From positions 1 through 64,000 of the forward strand of contig JAGIAA010000004.1 in the NCBI GenBank assembly GCA_017745115.1: DNA of 64,000 nucleotides. The letters are read 5' to 3'. Positions 56,525 to 64,000 of this stretch are shown piece after piece. The translations under genes and the position numbers were made by a program. How positions within the stretch are numbered: position 1 is the first letter of the stretch; each line of letters starts with the position of its first letter. The DNA comes from Sphingobium sp. (GTDB taxonomy: Bacteria > Pseudomonadota > Alphaproteobacteria > Sphingomonadales > Sphingomonadaceae). A model generated the notes under the pieces. It searched no databases and was not told where the DNA came from. It worked only from the letters and a program-made list of their open reading frames with translations.

Positions 56525-58021
56525 TCAGGATTCGGCCGGCCGGGTCGAGACGCCGAGGTCCGGCAGGCCGATTGACCGGCGCCCGCCGAAATCGGTGCGC
56601 ACGACGATCAGCTCCAGTTTCTCCAGATATTCGAGGAGCCGGCGGATGCGGCCCGGCGAGCGTGTGCCGTACAGGCGCGCCAGTTCGCTATCATCCGGGC
56701 AGGGCGCATCGTCCAGCGCCGCGCGGGCCATCGCGAGGAAGGGCGCGAGCAGATCGTCCGGCACGCGCTCGGAGAGATGCAGGGCGGCCAGCCAGAGCGG
56801 ATCGTCGGCGGCTTCCGGCGCACCGACCACTGCGCGCGCCAGCGCCCGCCTGAAGGCGTTCATATCCATCGCCGGCTTCAGCAGCCGATGCATGCGACAC
56901 CGCACGCAGAAGTCCTGATAGAGCGCCGGGACGGGCCGGTAAGTGCAGTCCTCTTCCTTCGCCATATCGGCGAGGATCGTCTGCACGATCGCATCGAGAT
57001 CATCCGCTGCGGGCCTCGCGACAAGCTGCGCTTCGACCGCATCCGGCAGCGGCGCCTGCACACTCGGCGTGCGCGCCAGCGGCGCATCTTCCGGAAGGTC
57101 GAGACGGGCAGCGCTGTCGAGACTTACAGGCGCGCCGGGCGCGAGGAGCAGGCTGGGTTGCTCGTCCGTTTCGTCAGCGACCAGCAGCGCCTCCATGTCG
57201 AGCGGCCCGGCCTCGGGCAGCGGGATCAAACCATGCGAAACCGTGCGCGCGCCAGTGCGGACGGCACCGATCTTCACAGACACCGGGCGCCGCGAGACCG
57301 CCGGGCCCAGCGCCAGGAAACGCCCGCGTTCGAGATCCCTGATCTGCTCCGCCTGACGGCGCTCCATGCCGAGCAGATCAGCGGCGCGCGCCATGTCGAT
57401 GTCGAGGAAGGTGCGGCCCATGAGGAAATTGGAGGCCTCTGCCGCGACATTCTTGGCAAGCTTCGCCAGCCGCTGGGTGGCGATCACGCCCGCGAGCCCC
57501 CGCTTGCGGCCCCGACACATGAGGTTGGTCATGGCGGCAAGCGACAACCGTCGCGTCTCGTCCGTCACATCGCCCGCCGCAGCGGGCGCAAACATCTGCG
57601 CCTCGTCCACGACCACCAGCACCGGATACCAATGCTCCCGCGGCGCATCGAACAGGCCGGCAAGGAACTGCGCGGCGCAGCGCATCTGCGCCTCAAGCTC
57701 AAGCCCATCCAGCGCCAGCACCACCGACGCCCGGCGCGCGCGGACCTTGGCTGCCAGCTGCTCGATCTGGCGCACGTCATGCTCAGCGCCGTCAATCACG
57801 ATATGACCGAAGGGCTCGGCCAGCGTCACGAAATCCCCCTCGGGATCGATCACCACCTGCTGGACCATAGTCGCGCTCTCCTCGAGCATCCGGCGCAGAA
57901 GATGCGACTTGCCGGACCCGCTATTGCCCTGGACAAGCAAGCGAGTGGCCAGCAATTCTTCCATGTCCATGGAAACCGATCCGCCTGAGGAATCGGTCCC
58001 GATCACGATCGAGGAGGTCAC
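56525..58021 (-). CDS. HerA/DUF87-type ATPase
   Basis: 498 residues. Walker A GNSGSGKSH (about 33-41), Walker B VLVVVDEAQMF, and sensor-type G-V-I-A-T-Q-R-L follow HerA-like DNA translocases. The N-terminal strand S-S-I-V-I-G-T-D is a typical opening, so I start at GTG 58021 although the ribosome site is weak. The C-terminal third (about 370-498) has a wing-helix-like end (R-L-L-E-Y-L-E-K-L-E-L-I-V-V). Usually HerA pairs with NurA; no NurA is adjacent. Confidence 0.85.
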   Translation of the reverse strand: MTSSIVIGTDSSGGSVSMDMEELLATRLLVQGNSGSGKSHLLRRMLEESATMVQQVVIDPEGDFVTLAEPFGHIVIDGAEHDVRQIEQLAAKVRARRASVVLALDGLELEAQMRCAAQFLAGLFDAPREHWYPVLVVVDEAQMFAPAAAGDVTDETRRLSLAAMTNLMCRGRKRGLAGVIATQRLAKLAKNVAAEASNFLMGRTFLDIDMARAADLLGMERRQAEQIRDLERGRFLALGPAVSRRPVSVKIGAVRTGARTVSHGLIPLPEAGPLDMEALLVADETDEQPSLLLAPGAPVSLDSAARLDLPEDAPLARTPSVQAPLPDAVEAQLVARPAADDLDAIVQTILADMAKEEDCTYRPVPALYQDFCVRCRMHRLLKPAMDMNAFRRALARAVVGAPEAADDPLWLAALHLSERVPDDLLAPFLAMARAALDDAPCPDDSELARLYGTRSPGRIRRLLEYLEKLELIVVRTDFGGRRSIGLPDLGVSTRPAES

Positions 58022-58301
58022 GAGCGTTCCATAGCCGGGCTGGGGGGTGTGGCAAGGCACGTGCGACAGGCGGCCGAAGAAAATGAGGGAATGGATGAAT
58101 AGTGCGTCACCCCGGATTTGATCGGCGTTTATCCCGTTCGAACAGGTAGCCGTTCCCGGGGGCAACCGGGCCCTAGCCGAAAACGGGCACGCGCGTGCGA
58201 TGGCATGTATGCGACGCTTCGCGTCGAGACTGGGCCCGGCCTGCGCCGGGGAACGGATTGGTTCCTTGCTTTAGGGTATAGCGTTCGGTGTGGAGGAACA
58301 C
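58022..58301. other. 280-base gap between the HerA-like and prsR genes
   Basis: The gap holds the palindromic repeat at 58150-58256 and upstream sequence of the HerA-like gene. I see no gene or promoter consensus. Confidence 0.5.
58150..58256. repeat. palindromic repeat, CCGTTCCCGGGGGC family
   Basis: CCGTTCCCGGGGGCAACCGG on the left and CCGGCCTGCGCCGGGGAACGG on the right are inverted copies enclosing GGGCCC boxes and an inner GACGCTTCGCGTC palindrome. Confidence 0.78.
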
Positions 58302-59666
58302 CTAACCCTGGATGTTATAACCCTTCATGAGGTCATAGAGCGTCGGGCGGCTCACGCCGAGCATCTTCGCGGCGGTCGAGATATTGCCGTCCGAGCGGGC
58401 GATGGCGCGACGCACAGCTTGGCTTTCTGCCGCTTCTCGCGCGCTGCGCAGGTTCACGACATTGTCGTCGATGTCTTCCGATGAATTGAGATCGAGGTCC
58501 CCAGCACCGATCAGCTTGCCGTCGGCGAGGATGACGGCCCGCTTTACGCGATTCTCGAGTTCGCGGACATTGCCCGGCCAAGGCCAGGCGTCGATGGCCG
58601 CAGCGGCGTCGGGTGCGAGGCCCTTGACCTGGGGATTGAGCTCGGTCGCATAGCGCGTGACGAAATGGCGCGCGAGCAGCACAGCATCGCCCGGCCGCTC
58701 GGACAGACCCGGGATGCGCACAACGATCTCGGCCAGACGATAGAAAAGATCCTCGCGAAAGCGGCCGTCCGTGATCATCGTCTCGAGATTCTGATGCGTG
58801 GCGCAGACGATCCGGGTGTTGACCGGGATCGCGTCACGTCCGCCGATGCGCTCGACAACCCGCTCCTGCAGGAAGCGCAGCAACTTCACCTGCAACGGCA
58901 GCGGAATGTCTCCGACCTCATCGAGGAACAACGTACCGCCGTCGGCCAGCTCGATCTTGCCGGGCGTGGTTTTCACCGCGCCGGTGAAGGCGCCCTTTTC
59001 ATGGCCGAACAGTTCGCTTTCGAGGAGCGTTTCCGGAATGGCGGCGCAGTTGATCGCGACGAAGGGCTTGTCCTTGCGATCACTGGTGTCGTGCAAGCCC
59101 CGGGCGAGCAGTTCCTTGCCCGTACCGCTTGCGCCGAGCAGCATCACCGTCACATTGGCATTGGCAACGCGTTCGATCATGCGGGCGACCTTGAGCATCT
59201 CCGGCGCCGCGGCGATCATCCGGCCGAGCACCTGGCGGTCCTCCGGTACCGTCTCCGCAAGGCGACGGTTCTCCATCTCCAGCGCATGCACGTGAAAGGC
59301 CCGGCCAACGATGTGCCCGAGGGATTCGATGTCGATCGGCTTCTGGTAGAAGTCCCAGGCGCCGGCCGCGATTGCGCCCCGGGCACTCGCGCGATCGCCA
59401 TGGCCGGACGCGACGATGACCTTCGTTGCCGGGCGCTCGGCGAGGATCGCTGCGAGCACCGCCATGCCCTCGCTGATGCCGTCCGGATCGGGCGGCAGTC
59501 CAAGATCGAGCGTGATCACTGGCGGCTCCTCGGCGCGCAACAGCTCAAGCGCCTCCTCTCGGTCGCCCGCAATGAACAGCTGATAGCCGTCATAGGCCCA
59601 GCGCAGCTGACGCTGCAGGCCGGGATCATCCTCAATGATCAGCAATTTGGGACGAATATCGGGCAT
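58302..59666 (-). CDS. prsR: PrsR, PEP-CTERM-system sigma-54 response regulator
   Basis: 454 residues: receiver domain (phosphoacceptor Asp54 in VITLDLGLPPDP), AAA+ sigma-54 domain with Walker A GASGTGKE (178-185), the GAFTGA loop (225-230), and D-E-V-G-D, and a Fis-type HTH (S-T-A-A-K-M-L-G-V-S-R-P-T-L-Y-D-L). PrsR regulates PEP-CTERM and exopolysaccharide genes with PrsK. It overlaps prsK by one base. A sigma-54 promoter is present elsewhere in the window (574-590). Confidence 0.93.
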   Translation of the reverse strand: MPDIRPKLLIIEDDPGLQRQLRWAYDGYQLFIAGDREEALELLRAEEPPVITLDLGLPPDPDGISEGMAVLAAILAERPATKVIVASGHGDRASARGAIAAGAWDFYQKPIDIESLGHIVGRAFHVHALEMENRRLAETVPEDRQVLGRMIAAAPEMLKVARMIERVANANVTVMLLGASGTGKELLARGLHDTSDRKDKPFVAINCAAIPETLLESELFGHEKGAFTGAVKTTPGKIELADGGTLFLDEVGDIPLPLQVKLLRFLQERVVERIGGRDAIPVNTRIVCATHQNLETMITDGRFREDLFYRLAEIVVRIPGLSERPGDAVLLARHFVTRYATELNPQVKGLAPDAAAAIDAWPWPGNVRELENRVKRAVILADGKLIGAGDLDLNSSEDIDDNVVNLRSAREAAESQAVRRAIARSDGNISTAAKMLGVSRPTLYDLMKGYNIQG

Positions 59667-61771
59667 CAGGCAATCCTCTGGACACGGTTGTCCGTTTCCA
59701 CCTCGACCGAATCGCTAGCGGCAAAAGGCAGACAAATGGTGAAGCATGTTCCTTTACCGCGCGTACTTTCGACGGTGAGCGTGCCGCCCATGGCGGCGAC
59801 CAGGAGACGAACTTCATGCACGCCCAGGCCGAAGCCGCCGGCCTTGGTAGAGCTGAACGGGCGGAACAATTCTTCGCGGATGAAGTCGTCTGTCATGCCG
59901 CAGCCCTGGTCGGTCACGCTGATGACCGCCTGGTAACCGTCGGTGCCAACCGAAATCCGGACGCCGGCGCCTGGCGGGCTGGCTTCGAGACCATTTTTGA
60001 CGAGATGGCCGAGCGCCCGCTCAAGTGCATCGCGATCGGCACGAACAGGCCGAGCCAGATCGCCTTCCAGTTCGACAGGACCAAGGCCGTTAGTCCAGCG
60101 CGGCAAGACCGCGCGCAACAGACCGCCGAGCCGAATTTCCTCAACGCCGCCACGCCGTCCAGTCCCCGGACGTCCCAGCCTGTCGAGGAGATCCGTCATC
60201 CGTGCCACCGTCTCCTTCAACGTCAGCACCATGTCGGCGCGGAACGCGGGATTGTCGGCATGACGCTCGGCATTGCTGGCGAGCAGCGACATCTGGCTCA
60301 CCAGATTCTTGATGTCGTGCAAGATGAAGGCGAAGCGGCGGTTGAACTCCTCGAAGCGCTGAGCCTCGGCGAGCGCCTCGCGGGTTCGCGCTTCGCTGAT
60401 CAGCGCAGCGGCCTGGCCGCAGACCACGCGCAGCACATCGAGATCCTCCCAGTCGATCCGGCGCCGGATGTCCGGGCTCGACAACAGGATCGCACCAACC
60501 AGGCGCTTTTCATGGATCAAGGGGGCAAGCACCCACGCGCGCGGATCCTTCTCCATCCAGCGCGGCAGCAAGTCGCCATGACGAGCCCAGTCGGTGGCGA
60601 TGTCGACGATCCAGCCGGTCGGCTCCAGCCGGTCGGCAAGCGCTGCAGGCAGGCTTTCCACGGGCTCCGCGTCGGCCGGCCATTGCCAGTCATGGGCATG
60701 AACCAAAGCGCCGTCCGGATCGCGCAGATAGAGGATGGCGCCCTGGGCCTGCATCACCTCCGCAATGGCGCGCGTCAGTCGCGCATCCAGCGGCCCGAGT
60801 GCCGCGCCGTCCCGGCCGACCGCCGTGGCGAAGCCCAGCCAGACCGCCCGATAATCATAGCGGTGCGCAAAGAAGTGTTTGCTGATCTCGACCTTGAGCC
60901 AGGAGCGCAATGTCGCCGATGGCATGAGAGCGAGTGCAGCAACGGCTAGACCAAACAGAAGTCCTAGCTGGACGACGCGCCCGAATGGCGCAGTGAGATC
61001 ACCGGTCATCGTGACCAGAAGAAGCACTGACAACAGATAGACCAACAGGATGCCGGCCGAGAGTAGCCGTAGCGCGACGGACCGAGACATGGCGAAGCGA
61101 CGTTCGCCGTTGCCGCGCATTGCAATGCCCAGCGGTGCAGCCAGCAGAGCAACGACGAAGCCCCGCATGGGACCGGTCACGACATCGGCGTTATTGGTCC
61201 AGTAGCTGAGAATGTAGTGATTGAAGTCATAGGCCCACATGAAAGCCAGGGCCGACGCAATCCAGACTTCCGTGCCCGCTTCCTTGGGATGATCGCGGCG
61301 CGTCGAAAGTCCGTTCAGGAGAACGAGGCCGCCCAGCGCGAATATGCAGCGCAGCAGCCAGCTTCCCTCCTGATAGGGCACCAGCGAATGGCTGACCTGC
61401 CCGCCTTCCCCGACCAGCATGTCGAAGCCCACTTGCGTCACCAACAGCAGGGCGAGGGCACCCACGACGAGCGGACGACCGATGCGCAGCGCCCGGCCGC
61501 CCGGCGAGCGACGCAGATGCGCCCAGACTACCGCCAGCCAGGCGCCGTTGCGCATGGTTTCGCTGATCCCGTCCGACAATGTCTCGCCCGTCAGGGCACC
61601 GCCCAGAGCGTGCCTTAGCGACCAGAGACCGGTCAGCGCGAGGGCAATGACGAGCAGTTGCTGATCGAGCCGCTTTTCGGCTGTGCGCGAGGTCAGGATG
61701 GCGAGGCTGACGAACAGCACCGCCGCAATGGCATGACCCATGCTCCCGATCGTCGTCCAGAAAAGCGGCAC
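59666..61771 (-). CDS. prsK: PrsK, PEP-CTERM-system histidine kinase
   Basis: 701 residues. About ten membrane helices in the first 300 residues, a GAF-type domain (about 315-465), a divergent H-box F-I-L-H-D-I-K-N-L-V with His485, and an ATPase with V-K-N-G-L-E-A-S, D-Q-G-C-G-M and G-G-F-G-L-G-V-H-E-V. This is the PrsK architecture. It starts at GTG 61771 after GGGAG. Cognate regulator prsR follows directly. Confidence 0.92.
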   Translation of the reverse strand: MPLFWTTIGSMGHAIAAVLFVSLAILTSRTAEKRLDQQLLVIALALTGLWSLRHALGGALTGETLSDGISETMRNGAWLAVVWAHLRRSPGGRALRIGRPLVVGALALLLVTQVGFDMLVGEGGQVSHSLVPYQEGSWLLRCIFALGGLVLLNGLSTRRDHPKEAGTEVWIASALAFMWAYDFNHYILSYWTNNADVVTGPMRGFVVALLAAPLGIAMRGNGERRFAMSRSVALRLLSAGILLVYLLSVLLLVTMTGDLTAPFGRVVQLGLLFGLAVAALALMPSATLRSWLKVEISKHFFAHRYDYRAVWLGFATAVGRDGAALGPLDARLTRAIAEVMQAQGAILYLRDPDGALVHAHDWQWPADAEPVESLPAALADRLEPTGWIVDIATDWARHGDLLPRWMEKDPRAWVLAPLIHEKRLVGAILLSSPDIRRRIDWEDLDVLRVVCGQAAALISEARTREALAEAQRFEEFNRRFAFILHDIKNLVSQMSLLASNAERHADNPAFRADMVLTLKETVARMTDLLDRLGRPGTGRRGGVEEIRLGGLLRAVLPRWTNGLGPVELEGDLARPVRADRDALERALGHLVKNGLEASPPGAGVRISVGTDGYQAVISVTDQGCGMTDDFIREELFRPFSSTKAGGFGLGVHEVRLLVAAMGGTLTVESTRGKGTCFTICLPFAASDSVEVETDNRVQRIA

Positions 61772-61887
61772 AATATACTCCCGCGGGCGCCATGGCGCCG
61801 CTTGATCCGCCGCAAACCCTGCCGGAAAATCGCAAAGATATGCTGAACATGGAGGCTTGCGGCCCTGCCCTTCCCTTTCGGGAAGCG

Positions 61888-61902
61888 TGGCGCGCTTTAC
61901 GC
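61888..61902 (+). promoter_or_regulatory. possible weak sigma-54 promoter
   Basis: TGGCGCG (61888-61894) and GC at 61901-61902 keep the GG-N10-GC spacing but have a non-consensus G at the TGGCAC adenine. A CTTCCC/GGGAAG inverted repeat lies just upstream (about 61870-61886). It would drive the gene at 61970. Confidence 0.35.
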
Positions 61903-61969
61903 TTCGCTAACCCTGTTGCTCATAGAAACGTGAGAATCCGAAACGTCGGACGCGCAGCGGAGCAGCCCA

Positions 61970-62377
61970 TTGACCAAAAGACATTATCAGCTGTTCGCGC
62001 TGTTCCTGCTCATCGGTGCGCCATTGCTCGTGAGCCTGCTCACCAGCAGCCTGTTGCCCGGCCTCCAGCAGATCGCACCGGCGCAGCCGAAGCCGCAAGC
62101 ACCCGAATATATGCAGCCTGCGCCGGATCCCGCCGCCGGACTGCCGCCGGCACAGCCTGAGCCGCCGTCGAGCCAGCCCGGCCAGAGCGGTCCGCAGGCG
62201 GGCGGCAACTACACGCCGGTCGCGACGCTCGATCCTACCGGCACGACCTTGGCTGGCGTTGACCCGACGCCGGTCTCAGTTGCAGCCTCCGATGTCTCCG
62301 CGCCGGGCCAGAACGGCCAAGGCCCCGGCATCTTGTCGGCGGAAGATCAGCGCGCGATGAGCGACGTGCAGCAATAA
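61970..62377 (+). CDS. proline-rich membrane-anchored protein, TTG start
   Basis: 135 residues: a single N-terminal hydrophobic segment (about 6-32) and then a Pro/Gln-rich tail (about 34-110) that should lie in the periplasm. No cysteine and no known domain. The TTG at 61970 follows GGAG by seven bases. Divergent from prsK; possibly part of the same PEP-CTERM/polysaccharide program. Confidence 0.62.
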   Translation: MTKRHYQLFALFLLIGAPLLVSLLTSSLLPGLQQIAPAQPKPQAPEYMQPAPDPAAGLPPAQPEPPSSQPGQSGPQAGGNYTPVATLDPTGTTLAGVDPTPVSVAASDVSAPGQNGQGPGILSAEDQRAMSDVQQ

Positions 62378-62401
62378 TTCGAAGCGCCGCGGCGTCGGCG
62401 G

Positions 62402-62995
62402 TCAGGCGAAATCGCGCGCCAATTCGCGCCGCACGTCCTCGCCGATCAACGCCATATGTCCATAATTTGGATGGTCGATCCCGAACATCACTTGGCCCTC
62501 GCCTGACCGCCAGGCGGCAACCTGCGCATCCGTGAACTGGAAATGCAGGAAGTGAACGCTTGATGCCTTGCCGTCCGCACGGCTGCGCTCGACGTCGTCC
62601 TCGGGCTGGCCAGCAATTCGCTCGCCAGCCACAGTCAGATGGATATGATCCTCGACGCCGCCGAGACTGCCCAGGACGCGTGCGCGCAGCGCCGGGTCGT
62701 CGATCTCGAACATGAGCGTGCAGGTCAGCTCCCGCCCATCGGGAATCATGGGATTATAGGCCGCCAGCTCATCGGCCAACTGCTCGTCGCCGCCCTTCTC
62801 GATGCGCAGCATTTCCTGCACCTGCAGCCACATGCTGTCCCAATTCTCGAACGTGACGGTGACGTGCGGACCGACCGAGACACGCCGGAACCGCTTGCGC
62901 AGGATCGCTTCCTCGCGCTTTTCCGGACGGATCGTTTCATAGGTGCCGAGGTCCATGATGTCCTCGCGCGTGATGCTGTGGGTGTCGCGGGGCAT
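62402..62995 (-). CDS. DUF3501 family protein
   Basis: 197 residues. The opening ITREDIMDLGTYETIRPEKR, the N-W-D-S-M-W-L-Q-V-Q-E-M block, and the F-G-I-D-H-P-N-Y tail are family hallmarks. DUF3501 genes are usually cotranscribed with a rubrerythrin and a CCG-domain Fe-S oxidoreductase; the latter is directly upstream here. Function is thought to relate to oxidative defence. ATG 62995. Confidence 0.88.
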   Translation of the reverse strand: MPRDTHSITREDIMDLGTYETIRPEKREEAILRKRFRRVSVGPHVTVTFENWDSMWLQVQEMLRIEKGGDEQLADELAAYNPMIPDGRELTCTLMFEIDDPALRARVLGSLGGVEDHIHLTVAGERIAGQPEDDVERSRADGKASSVHFLHFQFTDAQVAAWRSGEGQVMFGIDHPNYGHMALIGEDVRRELARDFA

Positions 62996-63012
62996 TGTCG
63001 CCTTCTCCTGCG

Positions 63013-64000
63013 TCAGAAACCGTAAGCGCGCGCCAGCACCTCGATCGGGTGACCGATGCGCTCCGGCGGCGGGGTGCCGACCGATTCCAGCACCTGCTTG
63101 AGATGCGGACCGGCGAGCGGGCATTCGCTCACCATGAGGTCGGGCTTGTCCTTGGCGAGCTGGCGCGCGGCCGGCTTGCCGACCTTGACCGCCGTATCGA
63201 AATGCTCAGCGAAAATGCCCCATTTGCCGCCATGGCCCGAGCAGCGGTCGGTGAGCTTGGGGTCGGCGCCCGGGATGAGCTTCAGCAATTCCATCGCCTT
63301 GGGCCCCATGTTTTGGGCACGGGCATGGCAGGCGAAATGGACGCCGATCTTGGCCTGCATCTCGGAAATCGGCATGAGCCCCGTCTCCTTGGCAAGCAGC
63401 ACGACATATTGCGAGAGATCGTAGGTGTTTTCGGCAAGTCGCTGAATTTGTGTATGTCCCGGTTGCAGCAGAGGCCACTCGAACTTGAGCATGAGCGAGC
63501 AGGACGTCGTTAGCGGAACGATCTCGAAGCCCTCGTCGATCAGCGGCGCGAAATAGGCGGCAACGCGCTCCGCAGCCCCGGCGACGGCGCCCAGATCGCC
63601 ATTCTCGAACCTGGGCATGCCGCAGCATTCGGGATAGTGGATCTGCACGGCGACGCCGTTGTGGGTCAGCACCTTGATCGCCGCCTCGCCAGGCGTCTGG
63701 TCGTTGAAATTGGCGAAGCAGGTCGCATAGATCGCGACCTTGCGGCCGAACGCAGGCCCGTCCGGATTGGGTGGCGGCACCAGCGCCTGCTTGTTGACCA
63801 GCGGCACGTCCTCATAGGCCGGCAAGTGCGCGCGCTTGTCGATGCCGAGCGTTGCCTGCATCGCGCCCCGAAGGATGCCGCCTTCCTTGGTCGCGAAATT
63901 GGCGGCACCGGACAGGACTGCGCCCATCTTGCCGTTGCGGTCGGTGTCGGCGAGCGTTTCGTCGGCGAAGCTGGTCTGACCCTTGCGGTGCTCGACCGCG
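63013..64000 (-). CDS. CCG-domain iron-sulfur (heterodisulfide-reductase-like) protein, 5' end missing
   Basis: The frame stays open past an in-window ATG at 63927 to the right edge, so the gene is cut and its N-terminal [4Fe-4S] domain is outside. The part seen has one CCG block (Y-P-E-C-C-G-M-P-R-F) followed by T-T-S-C-S-L-M and a second with F-A-C-H-A-R-A-Q-N-M and C-S-G-H-G-G, cysteines that bind non-cubane or 4Fe-4S centres. It is an electron-transfer protein paired with DUF3501, usually also with rubrerythrin, which should lie beyond the edge. Confidence 0.88.
   Translation of the reverse strand, partial: AVEHRKGQTSFADETLADTDRNGKMGAVLSGAANFATKEGGILRGAMQATLGIDKRAHLPAYEDVPLVNKQALVPPPNPDGPAFGRKVAIYATCFANFNDQTPGEAAIKVLTHNGVAVQIHYPECCGMPRFENGDLGAVAGAAERVAAYFAPLIDEGFEIVPLTTSCSLMLKFEWPLLQPGHTQIQRLAENTYDLSQYVVLLAKETGLMPISEMQAKIGVHFACHARAQNMGPKAMELLKLIPGADPKLTDRCSGHGGKWGIFAEHFDTAVKVGKPAARQLAKDKPDLMVSECPLAGPHLKQVLESVGTPPPERIGHPIEVLARAYGF

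Overview
The window is high-GC, densely coded chromosomal DNA that looks like a sphingomonad (Alphaproteobacteria, Sphingomonadales). The evidence is a CcrM-type GANTC methylase with a CtrA-like upstream site, an EcfG-type (general stress) promoter, a PEPxxWA-CTERM protein with the PrsK/PrsR regulators, the lptD-surA-pdxA-rsmA operon, and many short palindromic intergenic repeats of the kinds common in that group. The genus cannot be fixed from sequence alone. I see no tRNA, rRNA, phage, IS element or CRISPR.

Layout. 1-3.4 kb: chorismate mutase, a 47-residue membrane peptide behind a sigma-54-type promoter, a secreted beta-helix protein, ndk, and a 58-residue proline-rich protein behind an EcfG-type promoter. 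3.4-6.4 kb: an epoxide-hydrolase-like protein, holC and pepA. 6.6-12.2 kb: lptD-surA-pdxA-rsmA, an envelope/B6/rRNA operon with several non-AUG starts. 12.3-22 kb: a TPR protein, rsmB, guaB, a flavin monooxygenase, an OmpA-like protein, a DksA-type zinc protein, a CitE-like lyase, and an SPFH/NfeD pair.

22-31.8 kb: a minus-strand surface-polysaccharide cluster (wecB, a polyprenyl-P sugar transferase, a GT2, a methyltransferase, a flippase, a GT1, an FkbM methyltransferase and a multi-pass membrane protein). The last five genes are overlapping or one base apart. 31.9-38 kb: a small secreted protein, folP, a RidA protein, a HAD phosphatase, a PEP-CTERM protein, and a LuxR regulator followed by a hybrid histidine kinase. 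38-42 kb: ccrM with a striking promoter region, a TMEM165/GDT1 manganese exporter under a yybP-ykoY riboswitch, rnhB and thiD.

42-50.6 kb: a membrane-anchored lipase-like protein, a NatAB-type ABC exporter, and three secreted proteins, one carrying three NTF2/SnoaL-like repeats. 50.7-58 kb: a DUF1272 zinc protein, glmM, a POT peptide transporter, a nitroreductase, a YtrA-type GntR regulator, an AIM24 protein and a HerA-like ATPase. 58.3-64 kb: prsR and prsK, a proline-rich membrane-anchored protein, a DUF3501 protein, and a CCG-domain iron-sulfur protein cut by the right edge.

The most promising leads are regulatory. They are a sigma-54 promoter with a perfect palindrome ahead of a small membrane peptide, in the same window as the sigma-54 activator PrsR; six GANTC sites plus a CtrA-like box in front of ccrM; a manganese riboswitch; and an EcfG promoter on an unknown small proline-rich gene. 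All functions are read from sequence and family knowledge; no searches were run.
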